From MED-G16 sp964467915 (GTDB lineage Bacteria; Bacteroidota; Bacteroidia; Cytophagales; MED-G16), in NCBI GenBank assembly GCA_964467915.1, contig CAYXSW010000009.1, positions 1 through 51,487 on the forward strand: DNA of 51,487 nt. The letters are read 5' to 3'. The notes beneath the pieces were generated by a model. It saw only the letters and a program-made list of their open reading frames with translations. It did no database searches and was not told the DNA's origin. Position 1 is the first letter of the stretch, and the number at the start of each line of letters is the position of its first letter. The position numbers and the translations under genes are program-made. Below, in pieces: positions 1-7,894 of this stretch.

Positions 1-180
1 AGAAGATATGAAAGAGGTGGTAAAGAGGGAGATAATTTCTTTACAGTTGGGGAATTTGCTTGGAGAAAAAATCAAGAATTCAGAATATCATTTCAATACA
101 GAATAAACCAAAACAAAAGAAGAGGAGGAGATAGAAGTTATGACTCATCTGGATTTGAAGGAGGAGATGCAATCTTTTGA
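1..180 (+). CDS. C-terminal end of an outer-membrane beta-barrel protein (partial)
   Basis: An open frame runs from the first base to a TGA at 178-180, giving 59 residues with no start in the window. The residues alternate polar and hydrophobic (for example EFRISFQYRINQNK) and the chain ends in Phe, as outer-membrane barrels do. The Arg/Gly-rich stretch before a final GDAIF resembles the ends of TonB-receptor-like barrel proteins of Bacteroidota. It is probably the last strand of such a receptor. The family call rests only on this short tail and on general resemblance; the plug and ligand cannot be seen. Confidence 0.5.
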   Translation, partial: RRYERGGKEGDNFFTVGEFAWRKNQEFRISFQYRINQNKRRGGDRSYDSSGFEGGDAIF

Positions 181-206
181 TATTTAAATTAAAATAGATA
201 CATTTA
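176..206 (+). promoter_or_regulatory. Candidate Bacteroidota-type promoter (TTTG - 19 bp - TACATTTA)
   Basis: TTTG at 176-179 is followed after exactly 19 bp by TACATTTA at 199-206. This matches the Bacteroidota sigma-factor consensus TTTG-N19-TAnnTTTG at all but the last base. It overlaps the stop codon of the upstream barrel gene and sits just before the TTG start at 225, so it could drive the 225-2167 gene group. AT-rich sequence gives chance matches, so confidence is limited. Confidence 0.35.
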
Positions 207-224
207 TACGATAACAATATAAAG

Positions 225-821
225 TTGTATTTATCCAAACTGCAAAAATTTATTTTAAAAAGATCTTTTAAAAACTTATCTAAAGAAAATTTAGATCTAG
301 AATCAGATGCCATTCATAAGTTTCTAACTCCTAAAGAAGAGGAAGAAAAAAAAATAGACATAATCAATACTTCAATAAACCAATTATTAGAACTAAAGGA
401 AAAATCAAAATCTAATTATCAAAAAGTTCCAGTTATTAAACTAGGTCAAATAGAACTTGACTCCAATACACATGCACATATGTATTTTTATGAACCTATC
501 ATATATTTTTTTGGCATTAAACCAAAAGATAAATTCATAGATGAAAAGATCAATATATCTATTAATATTAGCGAGAAAAGGAAAAGATTTGAAGTAAAAA
601 AAAGAAAATATATAAGAAGAAGTGGAAATCATAAAAGAGGAGTTATTAGAGGAGAATGTAAATTTTTAAAAAAATCCAAAGCATCGTTAAGTAGATCTAT
701 TTCAAGTTTATTATTTAAAAAATTAATCAGAAAAATATCTATAGTAGACTTCAATAATAAAGAGATTGGAATAGGATATAATCTAACAAAATTTGGAAAA
801 AACTTAATAAATGAATTATAA
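225..821 (+). CDS. Unknown protein with a possible C-terminal winged-helix domain
   Basis: 198 residues, not recognised as a named family. The only usable start after the in-frame stop at 195-197 is the TTG at 225; no ATG occurs near the N-terminus. The N-terminal half is charged and helical with no signal peptide or membrane segment. The C-terminal 50 residues (KASLSRSISSLLFKKLIRK, then GIGYNLTKFGKNLINEL) read like a MarR/PadR-type winged helix: recognition-helix spacing, a short beta wing, then the common 'GY-LT-GK-L' ending. An Arg/Lys-rich stretch around residues 120-140 would suit nucleic-acid binding. It overlaps the next gene by 11 bp, so they are probably co-transcribed. DNA binding is an inference. 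Confidence 0.6.
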   Translation: MYLSKLQKFILKRSFKNLSKENLDLESDAIHKFLTPKEEEEKKIDIINTSINQLLELKEKSKSNYQKVPVIKLGQIELDSNTHAHMYFYEPIIYFFGIKPKDKFIDEKINISINISEKRKRFEVKKRKYIRRSGNHKRGVIRGECKFLKKSKASLSRSISSLLFKKLIRKISIVDFNNKEIGIGYNLTKFGKNLINEL

Positions 822-1866
822 TATCATAATAATATTTATTGTTTTTACACTATTATCATGTGATAATAAAGAAACTAATAATGACAATTCTCCAAGAATT
901 AAGTCTAAGTTGAAAATTGCTTCTCCAGCTTTTAATGAGGTATTTAAAAAGGGTGATTCGATCAATATTAGGATTTCTTCAAATTCTCAGACAAATAGAA
1001 TTATAGAATCAATTTTTTATATAGGAAATGATACTACAAAGTTTTTATCTAGACTAAATATATCTTCAAATGAGTTAAAAAGATATGGAAGACACAACTT
1101 TTCTATAATATCTAAATTTGATGACGGATCAACTGAAAAAATAAATAAATCATTTCTATTGTACCCTCAAAAAAAACCATCTGTAAAAAATTATGAAATC
1201 ATTAAAATATTACCACACGACACAAATACATATACACAGGGACTTCTTATAGATGGGAAAGATTATATAGAAAGTTCTGGACAATATGGAAAATCATTTA
1301 TTAGAAGAATTAATTATGAAACTGGGAAAGTTATTAATGAGAAAAAGATTGATGAAAATTTATTTGCCGAAGGCATTACGACATATGGCAATAACCTCTA
1401 TATGCTCTCATGGAAAAGTAATAAAGGGATTATTTTAAATAAAAATAATTTTAAAATTATTGGTGAGATAAAATATAATACGCAAGGATGGGGATTAACA
1501 ACTTATAAAGACAATTTAATAATGAGCGATGGAACTGAAAAATTATATTTTAGAGATCCTAATACTTTTAATATAAAAAATATCATAGAAGTATATGACC
1601 ATAACGGCAAAGTTGAAAATATAAATGAATTAGAATCTATTAATGATAAAATTTATTGTAACATTTACGGAAAAGATATTATATTAATAATCAACCCAGA
1701 AACTGGTTTAGTGGAAAGTAAAATTAATCTTGGCAACCTATTTAAAAGAGAAAACTATAATAATAAAATTGATGTCTTAAATGGAATAGCTTATAATAAG
1801 GATAATAATTCTATTATTGTAACCGGGAAATGGTGGCCAAGTATGTACGAACTAAAAATAAATTAA
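811..1866 (+). CDS. Glutaminyl-peptide cyclotransferase (bacterial beta-propeller type), lipoprotein
   Basis: 351 residues. It begins with a lipoprotein signal: a hydrophobic stretch, then LLSC with Cys17. After a short linker and an Ig-like region (about 30-120), the rest matches the Glu_cyclase_2 family (PF05096). Landmarks are HDTNTYTQGLL, the FAEGIT and QGWGLT repeats, ELESINDKIYCN and a terminal LNGIAYN / TGKWWPSMYEL. Family members convert N-terminal Gln to pyroglutamate in the periplasm, which in Bacteroidota is often coupled to the new N-termini of exported proteins. The start at 811 overlaps the previous gene, and the next gene begins 1 bp after the stop, so this looks like one operon. 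Confidence 0.88.
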   Translation: MNYNIIIIFIVFTLLSCDNKETNNDNSPRIKSKLKIASPAFNEVFKKGDSINIRISSNSQTNRIIESIFYIGNDTTKFLSRLNISSNELKRYGRHNFSIISKFDDGSTEKINKSFLLYPQKKPSVKNYEIIKILPHDTNTYTQGLLIDGKDYIESSGQYGKSFIRRINYETGKVINEKKIDENLFAEGITTYGNNLYMLSWKSNKGIILNKNNFKIIGEIKYNTQGWGLTTYKDNLIMSDGTEKLYFRDPNTFNIKNIIEVYDHNGKVENINELESINDKIYCNIYGKDIILIINPETGLVESKINLGNLFKRENYNNKIDVLNGIAYNKDNNSIIVTGKWWPSMYELKIN

Positions 1867-1867
1867 A

Positions 1868-2167
1868 ATGAACTTAAAGCAAATAACTGAAAAAATTAAA
1901 AATATGTCAGAAAAGAACTCTGGTAAAATAGAATCTAAATTTAAATTTGTCCTAGATGATGGATGTATCTATATTGATGACACAGTAAGCCCACCTAATA
2001 TAAGCAATGATGATCGTGAGGCTGATTGTACAATTACCATAAATAATGAAAATTTCAAAAAATTATTAGATAAAGAAATTGATTCAATGCAGGCTTTCAT
2101 GACAGGAAAAATGAAGATAGATGGGGAGATGACAGTAGCCATGAAGTTATCATCTATATTTGGTTAA
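1868..2167 (+). CDS. SCP2-like sterol/lipid-binding domain protein
   Basis: 99 residues forming a single SCP2 domain (PF02036). Typical elements are the acidic FKFVLDDGCIYIDD strand pair, a DCTITINNENFKKLLDKE segment, and the closing helix-turn FMTGKMKIDGEMTVAMKLSSIF, which is the most diagnostic part of the family. There is no signal peptide, so it is cytoplasmic. Small stand-alone SCP2 proteins bind acyl chains or acyl-CoA in a hydrophobic tunnel; the ligand here is unknown. It follows the cyclotransferase by 1 bp and is the last gene before the convergent tRNA-Leu. Confidence 0.85.
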   Translation: MNLKQITEKIKNMSEKNSGKIESKFKFVLDDGCIYIDDTVSPPNISNDDREADCTITINNENFKKLLDKEIDSMQAFMTGKMKIDGEMTVAMKLSSIFG

Positions 2168-2175
2168 ATAATAAG

Positions 2176-2261
2176 TGCGCATGAGAAGAGTCGAACTTCC
2201 ACGACTAAATGTAGTCACTAGGCCCTCAACCTAGCGCGTCTACCAATTCCGCCACATGCGC
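2176..2261 (-). tRNA. tRNA-Leu (anticodon GAG)
   Basis: On the minus strand, a 7-bp acceptor stem GCGCATG pairs with CATGCGC. The D-arm is GGCGGAATTGGTAGACGC, and the anticodon stem CTAGG/CCTAG closes the loop TTGAGGG (anticodon GAG). A long class-II variable arm follows, then a T-arm with GTTCGA. The long variable arm and A discriminator fit leucine. CCA is not encoded. Length is 86 nt. Confidence 0.95.
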
Positions 2262-2269
2262 AAGAAAAA

Positions 2270-2998
2270 TTATTGTTTTCTTTTTGTCCAAATTTCATAC
2301 TTTGGATCACCTTTTGAGCTGAATCCCCTATGATGCCAATCTCCTTCTTTTATTTCAAAATCAAATTCAAGTGATTTACCAACCGTATTAGAATCTCTTG
2401 AGAAAAATTCAATATTTTCAACGTACTTTCCATCTACTGCAGTAAAGGTACCTCCACCTGTACCATAAAAGCCTTTCTTCGAAGTATCATAAGCAATCCA
2501 CTGAAATCTTCCTGCTGCAAGCATTTTCAAGGTCTTTCTTGGCCTATTTACATCTCTCATTCTCATATCTCCCCTTCTTTCAATACCGCTCATTAACCAA
2601 GATCCATGTAATTCATCTCCATGTCTAGTATTGTAAGCCATGTATTCTATTCCATCAATTATAAGAACTTTTGTTGGTTCTGCAATCACATCAATACTAA
2701 AATCAGAGTAAAAAACTGTATCGTCTACAGATGAGGAATCTAAAGAATTGAATTCTAACACTTCATAATATCCATTATCAACAGAGTAAATACCTCCTTT
2801 AGTACTTACAAAGTTTTTATTCTCAGTATTATAAATTGAAACCACAAAATATTTATCAGTATAAATTCTAGTTTCAATATTACCATTGGGATATTGGTAA
2901 TACCAAGATGTATTCATCATATAAGTTGAATCTGAAATTCCATTAAAGAGAAGATAAAAGTATATAATAAATGAAAGCAAAAAATTAAGCATTATCAT
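2270..2998 (-). CDS. Secreted protein with two tandem lipocalin-like (DUF4488-like) repeats
   Basis: 242 residues with an N-terminal hydrophobic segment (about 3-20) that should act as a signal peptide or anchor. The rest is an internal duplication. Residues 30-102 and 133-220 align through a shared order: GSW/TSW start, a strand, [YD]T..K.F..T.GG.[FY]..VDG.Y.E..EF, a Ser/Asp-rich turn, then [FL]..DF.I. The second copy (GRFQWIAYDT, GTGGGTFTAVDGKY) resembles DUF4488/lipocalin-like proteins of Bacteroides. The start overlaps the 3' end of dnaN by 14 bp; ATG codons at 2998 and 2992 are both possible. The ligand is unknown. Confidence 0.65.
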   Translation of the reverse strand: MIMLNFLLSFIIYFYLLFNGISDSTYMMNTSWYYQYPNGNIETRIYTDKYFVVSIYNTENKNFVSTKGGIYSVDNGYYEVLEFNSLDSSSVDDTVFYSDFSIDVIAEPTKVLIIDGIEYMAYNTRHGDELHGSWLMSGIERRGDMRMRDVNRPRKTLKMLAAGRFQWIAYDTSKKGFYGTGGGTFTAVDGKYVENIEFFSRDSNTVGKSLEFDFEIKEGDWHHRGFSSKGDPKYEIWTKRKQ

Positions 2999-4115
2999 TT
3001 AACATTACTGGCATTACTAACATGGTTATTTCTTCATTTTCTCCAACACTCTCTGGAATAATTAAACCAGCCTTATTTGGCTCAGAAAGTTTTAGTAAAA
3101 CTTTATCAGAATCTATATTTAAAAGCAATTCAATTAAAAATTTAGCATTAAATCCAATCTCAATATCATCCCCATCATGTTCACATGAAATCCTTTCATT
3201 AGCTTCATTAGAAAAATCAAGATCCTCAGCAGACATAAGAATTTCAGAACCTGTAATTTTGAGTCTAACTTGGTTAGTGGTTTTGTTAGCATAGATAGAT
3301 ATTCTTTTTAAAGAACCCAAAATTTCTGATTTATTTAAAGTAACTAGGTTTGAATTATCACTTGGAATTACATTATCATAGTCTGGATATCTTTCATCAA
3401 TAAGTCTACAAACCATTTTTACATTTTCAAATGAAAAATAGGCATTAGATGCATTGAATTCTAATTTGATTTCTAAAGATTTTCCTGAAGGTAAAATAGA
3501 CTTAAGAAGGTTTAATGATTTCCTAGGTAAAATCATATCATGATCAACTTCATCACCCTTTATATCACTTCTAATATATTTAACTAATCTGTGCCCATCA
3601 GTTGAAACATAAGTACAGCTATTTTCTGATAACCTGAAGAATACACCTGTCATGGCTGGTCTTAATTCATCAGTACTTGTGGAGAAAATAGTATTTGAGA
3701 TAGCAGAATTTAATACTTCTGAACCAATCATAGTATTATAACCATCAGTTACTTCAGGCACCTTTGGAAAATCAGCTGAATTTTCACCAGCTAACTTATA
3801 TCTGCCATTATCTGAATTAATTTCTATATTATAATTCTGGTCATCAATAGAAAAAGTAACAGGTTGCTCAGGTAAATTTTTTAATGTCTCAATTAATATT
3901 TTAGCAGGAATTGCAACACTACCATCTTCTTTTGATTCAACTTGAAGCTCTACCATAACAGATGTTTGTAAATCTGAAGCTGTTATTAGAAGATTACCAC
4001 TTTCTATCTCAAATAAAACATTTTCTAAAATAGGGACTACAGGATTTGAAGTAATAACACCTCCTATTGAATTTAGATTTTTAAGTAAATAAGAGGATGA
4101 GACAATAAAATTCAT
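2985..4115 (-). CDS. dnaN: DNA polymerase III beta subunit (sliding clamp)
   Basis: 376 residues, the usual clamp length, covering three clamp folds. It starts MNFIVSSSYLLKNLNSIGGV. Family landmarks include ILENVLFEIESGNLLITASDL, VAIPAKILIETLKNLP, the ADFPKVP and RPAMTGVFF segments, STDGHRLVKY and the RYPDYDNVIPSDN motif, with a methionine-rich C-terminal strand (TMLVMPVML). The clamp tethers the replicative polymerase and many repair enzymes to DNA. It is 40 bp downstream of ftsZ rather than in a dnaA-dnaN-recF arrangement. Confidence 0.97.
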   Translation of the reverse strand: MNFIVSSSYLLKNLNSIGGVITSNPVVPILENVLFEIESGNLLITASDLQTSVMVELQVESKEDGSVAIPAKILIETLKNLPEQPVTFSIDDQNYNIEINSDNGRYKLAGENSADFPKVPEVTDGYNTMIGSEVLNSAISNTIFSTSTDELRPAMTGVFFRLSENSCTYVSTDGHRLVKYIRSDIKGDEVDHDMILPRKSLNLLKSILPSGKSLEIKLEFNASNAYFSFENVKMVCRLIDERYPDYDNVIPSDNSNLVTLNKSEILGSLKRISIYANKTTNQVRLKITGSEILMSAEDLDFSNEANERISCEHDGDDIEIGFNAKFLIELLLNIDSDKVLLKLSEPNKAGLIIPESVGENEEITMLVMPVMLNDNA

Positions 4116-4155
4116 ATTTATAAAATTTTTGTGAGAGTAAATTTATAAATAAATA

Positions 4156-5577
4156 TTAATCTTCCTCAGTAAAATCAAGAGTTTTAGCTCTACCCTCAGA
4201 GTCAGAATCATCCTCAAGATTTATATTTTTTCTTTTATATGCAGGTATAGCTAGTTTCTGCTCTATAGAATCATCACCATAAATTTGGTTATTATGATTA
4301 TTAACTCTTTTTTTTCTTTTTAAAATATATTCATTTTTCTTATTTGAAGAATCATAATTTTCAAGAGTATCTGAGTTATCTAATTCCTCAATAATAACTT
4401 CCTCTGACTTGTCATTTGTCTCTATTTTTTCATTAATACTATCAAAATTATCTTCATACTCCTCATAGTCATCCTCTATATTATGAATGACTTCTTCTTG
4501 CTTTTCTTCTTCTCTCTTCTTAAATTCTATTGAATTATTCTCAAATAAATTAGTTTGAGAATCTTTCTCATCAGCAATAAACTCAATATCATCTTCTTTT
4601 AACTCATTTTTATTAAATCCAGTTGCAATAATTGTAACTCTCACCCTGTCATCTAATTCACCATCTATTGCTGTGCCAAATATTATTTCTACATTTTCAG
4701 ATGATGAATCATTTACTAACTTAGTGATAGTATTTAGCTCTATAGTTGATAATTCATTATCCCCTCCTCCAGAAACAATATTCAACAATATCCTTTTTGC
4801 TCCTTCTATATTTCTGTCATTTAGTAACGGTGAGTTTATTGCGTTTTCAATAGCTTCTTGTGCTCTTTTATCTCCTGATGCTTCTGCTGAACCTAGAACT
4901 GATGTTCCAGCATCTTTCATAACAGTTTTAACATCCTCAAAATCAACATTAATCTGCCCAGGAACAGTTACTATCTCTGCAATACATTTTGCGCTAGTTG
5001 CTATAATATCATCCGCCTTTTCAAATGCCTTTGATTGACTTAAATCACCATAAATTTCTATCAGTCTTTGATTTAAAATTGTAATAACACTGTCACAACC
5101 TTTCTTTAGTTCTTCTACACCACTTAATGCTTTTTCCATTTTTGCTTTTCCTTCAAATTCAAAAGGTAGAGTTACAATACCTACTGTTAAAATATCTAAT
5201 TCATTTGCAATTTGAGCTATTATAGGAGCAGCACCTGTCCCTGTTCCTCCTCCCATACCTGCAGTTATGAATAACATTCTTGTACCATCATTTCTTAATA
5301 ACTCTCTTATTTCATGACTACTTTCTAAAGCAGCCTCCCTACCCTTACTTGGATTTGCTCCTGCTCCCAAACCCTTAGTTAGTTCCATACCTATTTGAAG
5401 TTGATTATTTACATTAGAAGAATGTAAAGCCTGAATATCAGTATTGCATATAATAAATTCAACGTTCCTTATACCAATTGAATTCATATAATTAACAGCA
5501 TTACTACCACCTCCACCTACACCAATAACTTTAATTATTGATTTATGGTGAGAAGGTATATCAAATTCAAATGACAT
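4156..5577 (-). CDS. ftsZ: Cell division GTPase FtsZ
   Basis: 473 residues. The tubulin-like GTPase core holds GGGGSNAV (21-28), NTDIQAL, GLGAGANPSKGR and the G-box GGGTGTG (109-115). A second domain ends near residue 330. A long, highly acidic Glu/Asp/Asn/Lys linker of roughly 100 residues follows. The tail carries IPAYKRKNI (444-452), the Bacteroidota version of the conserved C-terminal peptide that binds FtsA, and continues about 20 residues past it. FtsZ polymerises into the division ring. A 275-bp gap separates it from ftsA and contains two short ORFs. Confidence 0.98.
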   Translation of the reverse strand: MSFEFDIPSHHKSIIKVIGVGGGGSNAVNYMNSIGIRNVEFIICNTDIQALHSSNVNNQLQIGMELTKGLGAGANPSKGREAALESSHEIRELLRNDGTRMLFITAGMGGGTGTGAAPIIAQIANELDILTVGIVTLPFEFEGKAKMEKALSGVEELKKGCDSVITILNQRLIEIYGDLSQSKAFEKADDIIATSAKCIAEIVTVPGQINVDFEDVKTVMKDAGTSVLGSAEASGDKRAQEAIENAINSPLLNDRNIEGAKRILLNIVSGGGDNELSTIELNTITKLVNDSSSENVEIIFGTAIDGELDDRVRVTIIATGFNKNELKEDDIEFIADEKDSQTNLFENNSIEFKKREEEKQEEVIHNIEDDYEEYEDNFDSINEKIETNDKSEEVIIEELDNSDTLENYDSSNKKNEYILKRKKRVNNHNNQIYGDDSIEQKLAIPAYKRKNINLEDDSDSEGRAKTLDFTEED

Positions 5578-5590
5578 AATATCTTATCTT

Positions 5591-5689
5591 TTATATAGAA
5601 CTATTTGCAGTAACCACAATTAAAATATACCCAACAATAATAATTACACCGAAAATGAAATACCTATTTTTTAAACACTTTTTTAACAT
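5591..5689 (-). CDS. Possible 32-residue single-pass membrane peptide upstream of ftsZ
   Basis: ATG at 5689 to TAA at 5591-5593 on the minus strand encodes a basic N-terminus (MLKKCLKNR) followed by a hydrophobic stretch of about 19 residues (YFIFGVIIIVGYILIVVTA) and NSSI. By the positive-inside rule, the N-terminus would stay in the cytoplasm. It ends 13 bp before the ftsZ start in the same direction, inside an unusually long gap for this compact region. I know of no described family in this position. Chance ORFs of this length do occur in AT-rich DNA, so it needs conservation or ribosome profiling to be believed. Confidence 0.4.
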   Translation of the reverse strand: MLKKCLKNRYFIFGVIIIVGYILIVVTANSSI

Positions 5690-5708
5690 AAACACTTACT
5701 TTATTTAC

Positions 5709-5804
5709 CTAATTCAAAACTTTAATTTGTTCAATTTCTAAATCAAACTTATATAAAAACTTTTTACCTAATTTATTAACTCTATTATATCTAAATATAA
5801 ACAT
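5709..5804 (-). CDS. Possible 31-residue basic peptide between ftsA and ftsZ
   Basis: ATG at 5804 to TAG at 5709-5711 on the minus strand encodes a Lys/Arg-rich peptide (MFIFRYNRVNKLGKKFLYK, then FDLEIEQIKVLN). The same frame is open without a stop back to 5852, that is, directly after the ftsA stop codon and in frame with ftsA. It lies 19 bp upstream of the 5591-5689 ORF. It could be a small protein, a remnant of a longer FtsA C-terminus, or noncoding leader sequence with a chance ORF. Confidence 0.22.
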   Translation of the reverse strand: MFIFRYNRVNKLGKKFLYKFDLEIEQIKVLN

Positions 5805-5852
5805 ACAATTCCAAACAATTTCTTCTATATAATAAAACTGACGATATAATAA

Positions 5853-7172
5853 TTATAAATTTTCATCTTTAAATTCTGTGAGATCGTCATCTTTAAGAAA
5901 ACCCTTAATTCTTTCTGTTACCAGTTTACCAAAGTTATTTACTTTGGGTAATGATGATCTATCAAATGATCTTGTTTCTTGATTATTTCTAATTCCAAGA
6001 GTATTTACATAATCCCATAATAGTAACCCAACTGCAGTTGAATATTTTGGATATTCAAGATTTACTATGTCAGACTTTGTTAAATAAGATGATGGATATC
6101 CTTTTCTAACATCTAAACCTGTAATATATTTTACCTGTTGCTTTAAGTTTAGAAGTTGAGAACCTCCACCAGTTATTACTATTCCAGCAGATAATTTTTC
6201 ACTCATACCACTATTTAAAATTTCTTGATGTACTTTTTCAAAAATTTCTTCCATTCTAGCTTCAATGATTTTATATAAATTATCTAATAATATCTTTTTA
6301 TCTTCTCTCTGACCCTCTCCTTTTATTTTTACATATTCTTTTATTGGCCTCTTTACATATAACGCCTTACCAAACTTTATTTTTAAAGCCTCAGCATGGT
6401 GTCTAGGTAGACCTAATCCCTCTTTAATATCCTGAGTAACAATATCACCACCTAAAGGAATTACAGCAGTATGTCTAATTATATTATCATGAAAAATTGA
6501 TATATCAGTTGTTCCCCCACCAATATCAACAAGACATATACCATCTTCTTTATCATTTTCATCTAAAAGTGCAAGGCTAGAAGCAATAGGTTCAAGAATT
6601 AAATTTCTACATTTAACTTGCGACCTGTTAATAGATTCTTCCATAATCTTGATGTCTACTTTATTTGCACTTATTATATGGAAATCAGCCTCTAATTTTT
6701 TACCAAACTCTCCAATTGGGTCAACAGAATCATGATCTTCATCAATAGTGAATTTTTGATGCATACTATGAATAATCTTATGATTAGTAGGTATTACAGC
6801 CATCTTTGATCTTTGCTCAAGTTTTTTAACATGAGATTGATTAATCTCAATAGGCTCGTTTTCATTATTCTGCAATCCTACGGAATGATGAGTACTAAAA
6901 CTCCTTATATGTTTTCCTGCAATTCCAACATTAACAAATTCAATGGGAACTTTTGCCATTTCTCCAGCTTCTTTAATTACTTCTTTAATCTTTGATGTTG
7001 CTTTAATTAAATTTTGAATCATTCCCTCAGAGACGCCTTCAGAATCTGTCTCAGAAAAACCAATAATTTTTAACTTGTTATTTTCAGTTTGTTCAGCAAT
7101 TATGGCGCAAATTTTTGAGGTACCTATGTCTAAGGCTGTAAAATATTTTTTTAACGGTTTATTCATTATCAA
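5853..7172 (-). CDS. ftsA: Cell division protein FtsA
   Basis: 439 residues of the actin/HSP70-like fold. The phosphate-1 loop is ALDIGTSKICAII (about 13-25), the 1C domain with its SHUTTLE-like region covers about 90-180, the phosphate-2 loop is LVDIGGGTTDISIF (214-227), and the adenosine motif is ITGGGSQL. The C-terminus GKLVTERIKGFLKDDD is the amphipathic membrane-targeting helix typical of FtsA. It tethers FtsZ to the membrane. The start (ATGATAATG, ATG at 7172 or 7166) overlaps the end of ftsQ by 4 bp. Confidence 0.97.
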   Translation of the reverse strand: MIMNKPLKKYFTALDIGTSKICAIIAEQTENNKLKIIGFSETDSEGVSEGMIQNLIKATSKIKEVIKEAGEMAKVPIEFVNVGIAGKHIRSFSTHHSVGLQNNENEPIEINQSHVKKLEQRSKMAVIPTNHKIIHSMHQKFTIDEDHDSVDPIGEFGKKLEADFHIISANKVDIKIMEESINRSQVKCRNLILEPIASSLALLDENDKEDGICLVDIGGGTTDISIFHDNIIRHTAVIPLGGDIVTQDIKEGLGLPRHHAEALKIKFGKALYVKRPIKEYVKIKGEGQREDKKILLDNLYKIIEARMEEIFEKVHQEILNSGMSEKLSAGIVITGGGSQLLNLKQQVKYITGLDVRKGYPSSYLTKSDIVNLEYPKYSTAVGLLLWDYVNTLGIRNNQETRSFDRSSLPKVNNFGKLVTERIKGFLKDDDLTEFKDENL

Positions 7173-7894
7173 GCCTTTTTATCACAAATAATTTGATTCT
7201 TAAATTTAACATTGATTGTTTTATAAGTATTCCACCCTTTAGTTGGAGCAATATTTTTATAAAATAACATTATTTTTTCAAATTTTTCATCCAAGTTATC
7301 TGGATAACCAAAAATAAATTTTTGTTTTGAGAATTGTGGGTGAATAACAATATTTTTATTTGTTTTTATTTCAATTTCCGAAATTATTTTTGAAAAAAAA
7401 CCATCTTCCTTAATAAAATTTATCATTTGAAGAAGATCCTTTGCGAATTTTGAATTTTTATCTCTTATATCTATTTCTTTAGTATTATGAATTAGAATTA
7501 CTCTTTCAGAGTGGTTAGAAGATACTGGAAATAAATTACCTTCAGAATCAATATAATTTTTTGCATTAATACCAGAAACAATTCTAGCAACAGGTTTATA
7601 TTGTTCTACTTCTACATTAATATTTCCTACTAAATCCTTAAATACTTTTATATTCTTAACATGAGGGTTAGAATCCATTTTTTTTTCTAAATCATTAAAA
7701 TTATTTAGAAATGAATCTGAGTTAATCTCATCTTTTAAATAAACCTCAACCATTGTTTTGTTAAGAAATGTACTATCTACTTTAACATTAAAATTATTTG
7801 ATCCTATGCCATTATTTTTAAATAAAAGAGTCAATGAATACATTAAAAAAAATGCAAATACAAAAATTAATATTTTAGAAATTTTTTTAATCAT
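7169..7894 (-). CDS. ftsQ: Cell division protein FtsQ/DivIB
   Basis: 241 residues: a short cytoplasmic tail, one membrane segment (about 5-25, ILIFVFAFFLMYSLTLLF), then a periplasmic region. A POTRA-like part (EVYLKDEINSDSFLNNFNDLEKKM, then HVKNIKVFKDLVGNINVEVEQYKPVARI) precedes the FtsQ domain (YIDSEGNLFPVS). FtsQ links FtsL/FtsB-type partners to the divisome. Its ATG overlaps the murG stop by 4 bp. In most Bacteroidota murC would sit between murG and ftsQ; here there is no room for it. Confidence 0.9.
   Translation of the reverse strand: MIKKISKILIFVFAFFLMYSLTLLFKNNGIGSNNFNVKVDSTFLNKTMVEVYLKDEINSDSFLNNFNDLEKKMDSNPHVKNIKVFKDLVGNINVEVEQYKPVARIVSGINAKNYIDSEGNLFPVSSNHSERVILIHNTKEIDIRDKNSKFAKDLLQMINFIKEDGFFSKIISEIEIKTNKNIVIHPQFSKQKFIFGYPDNLDEKFEKIMLFYKNIAPTKGWNTYKTINVKFKNQIICDKKA

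Noticed and set aside
80..313. Reverse-strand ORF of 77 codons across the barrel end and promoter
   Set aside because: It overlaps coding sequence and a promoter candidate on the other strand, and its Phe/Leu/Tyr-rich composition is that of an antisense shadow.
4673..5038. Plus-strand ORF of 121 codons inside ftsZ
   Set aside because: Mirror frame of the conserved FtsZ core with no motif or upstream signal of its own.
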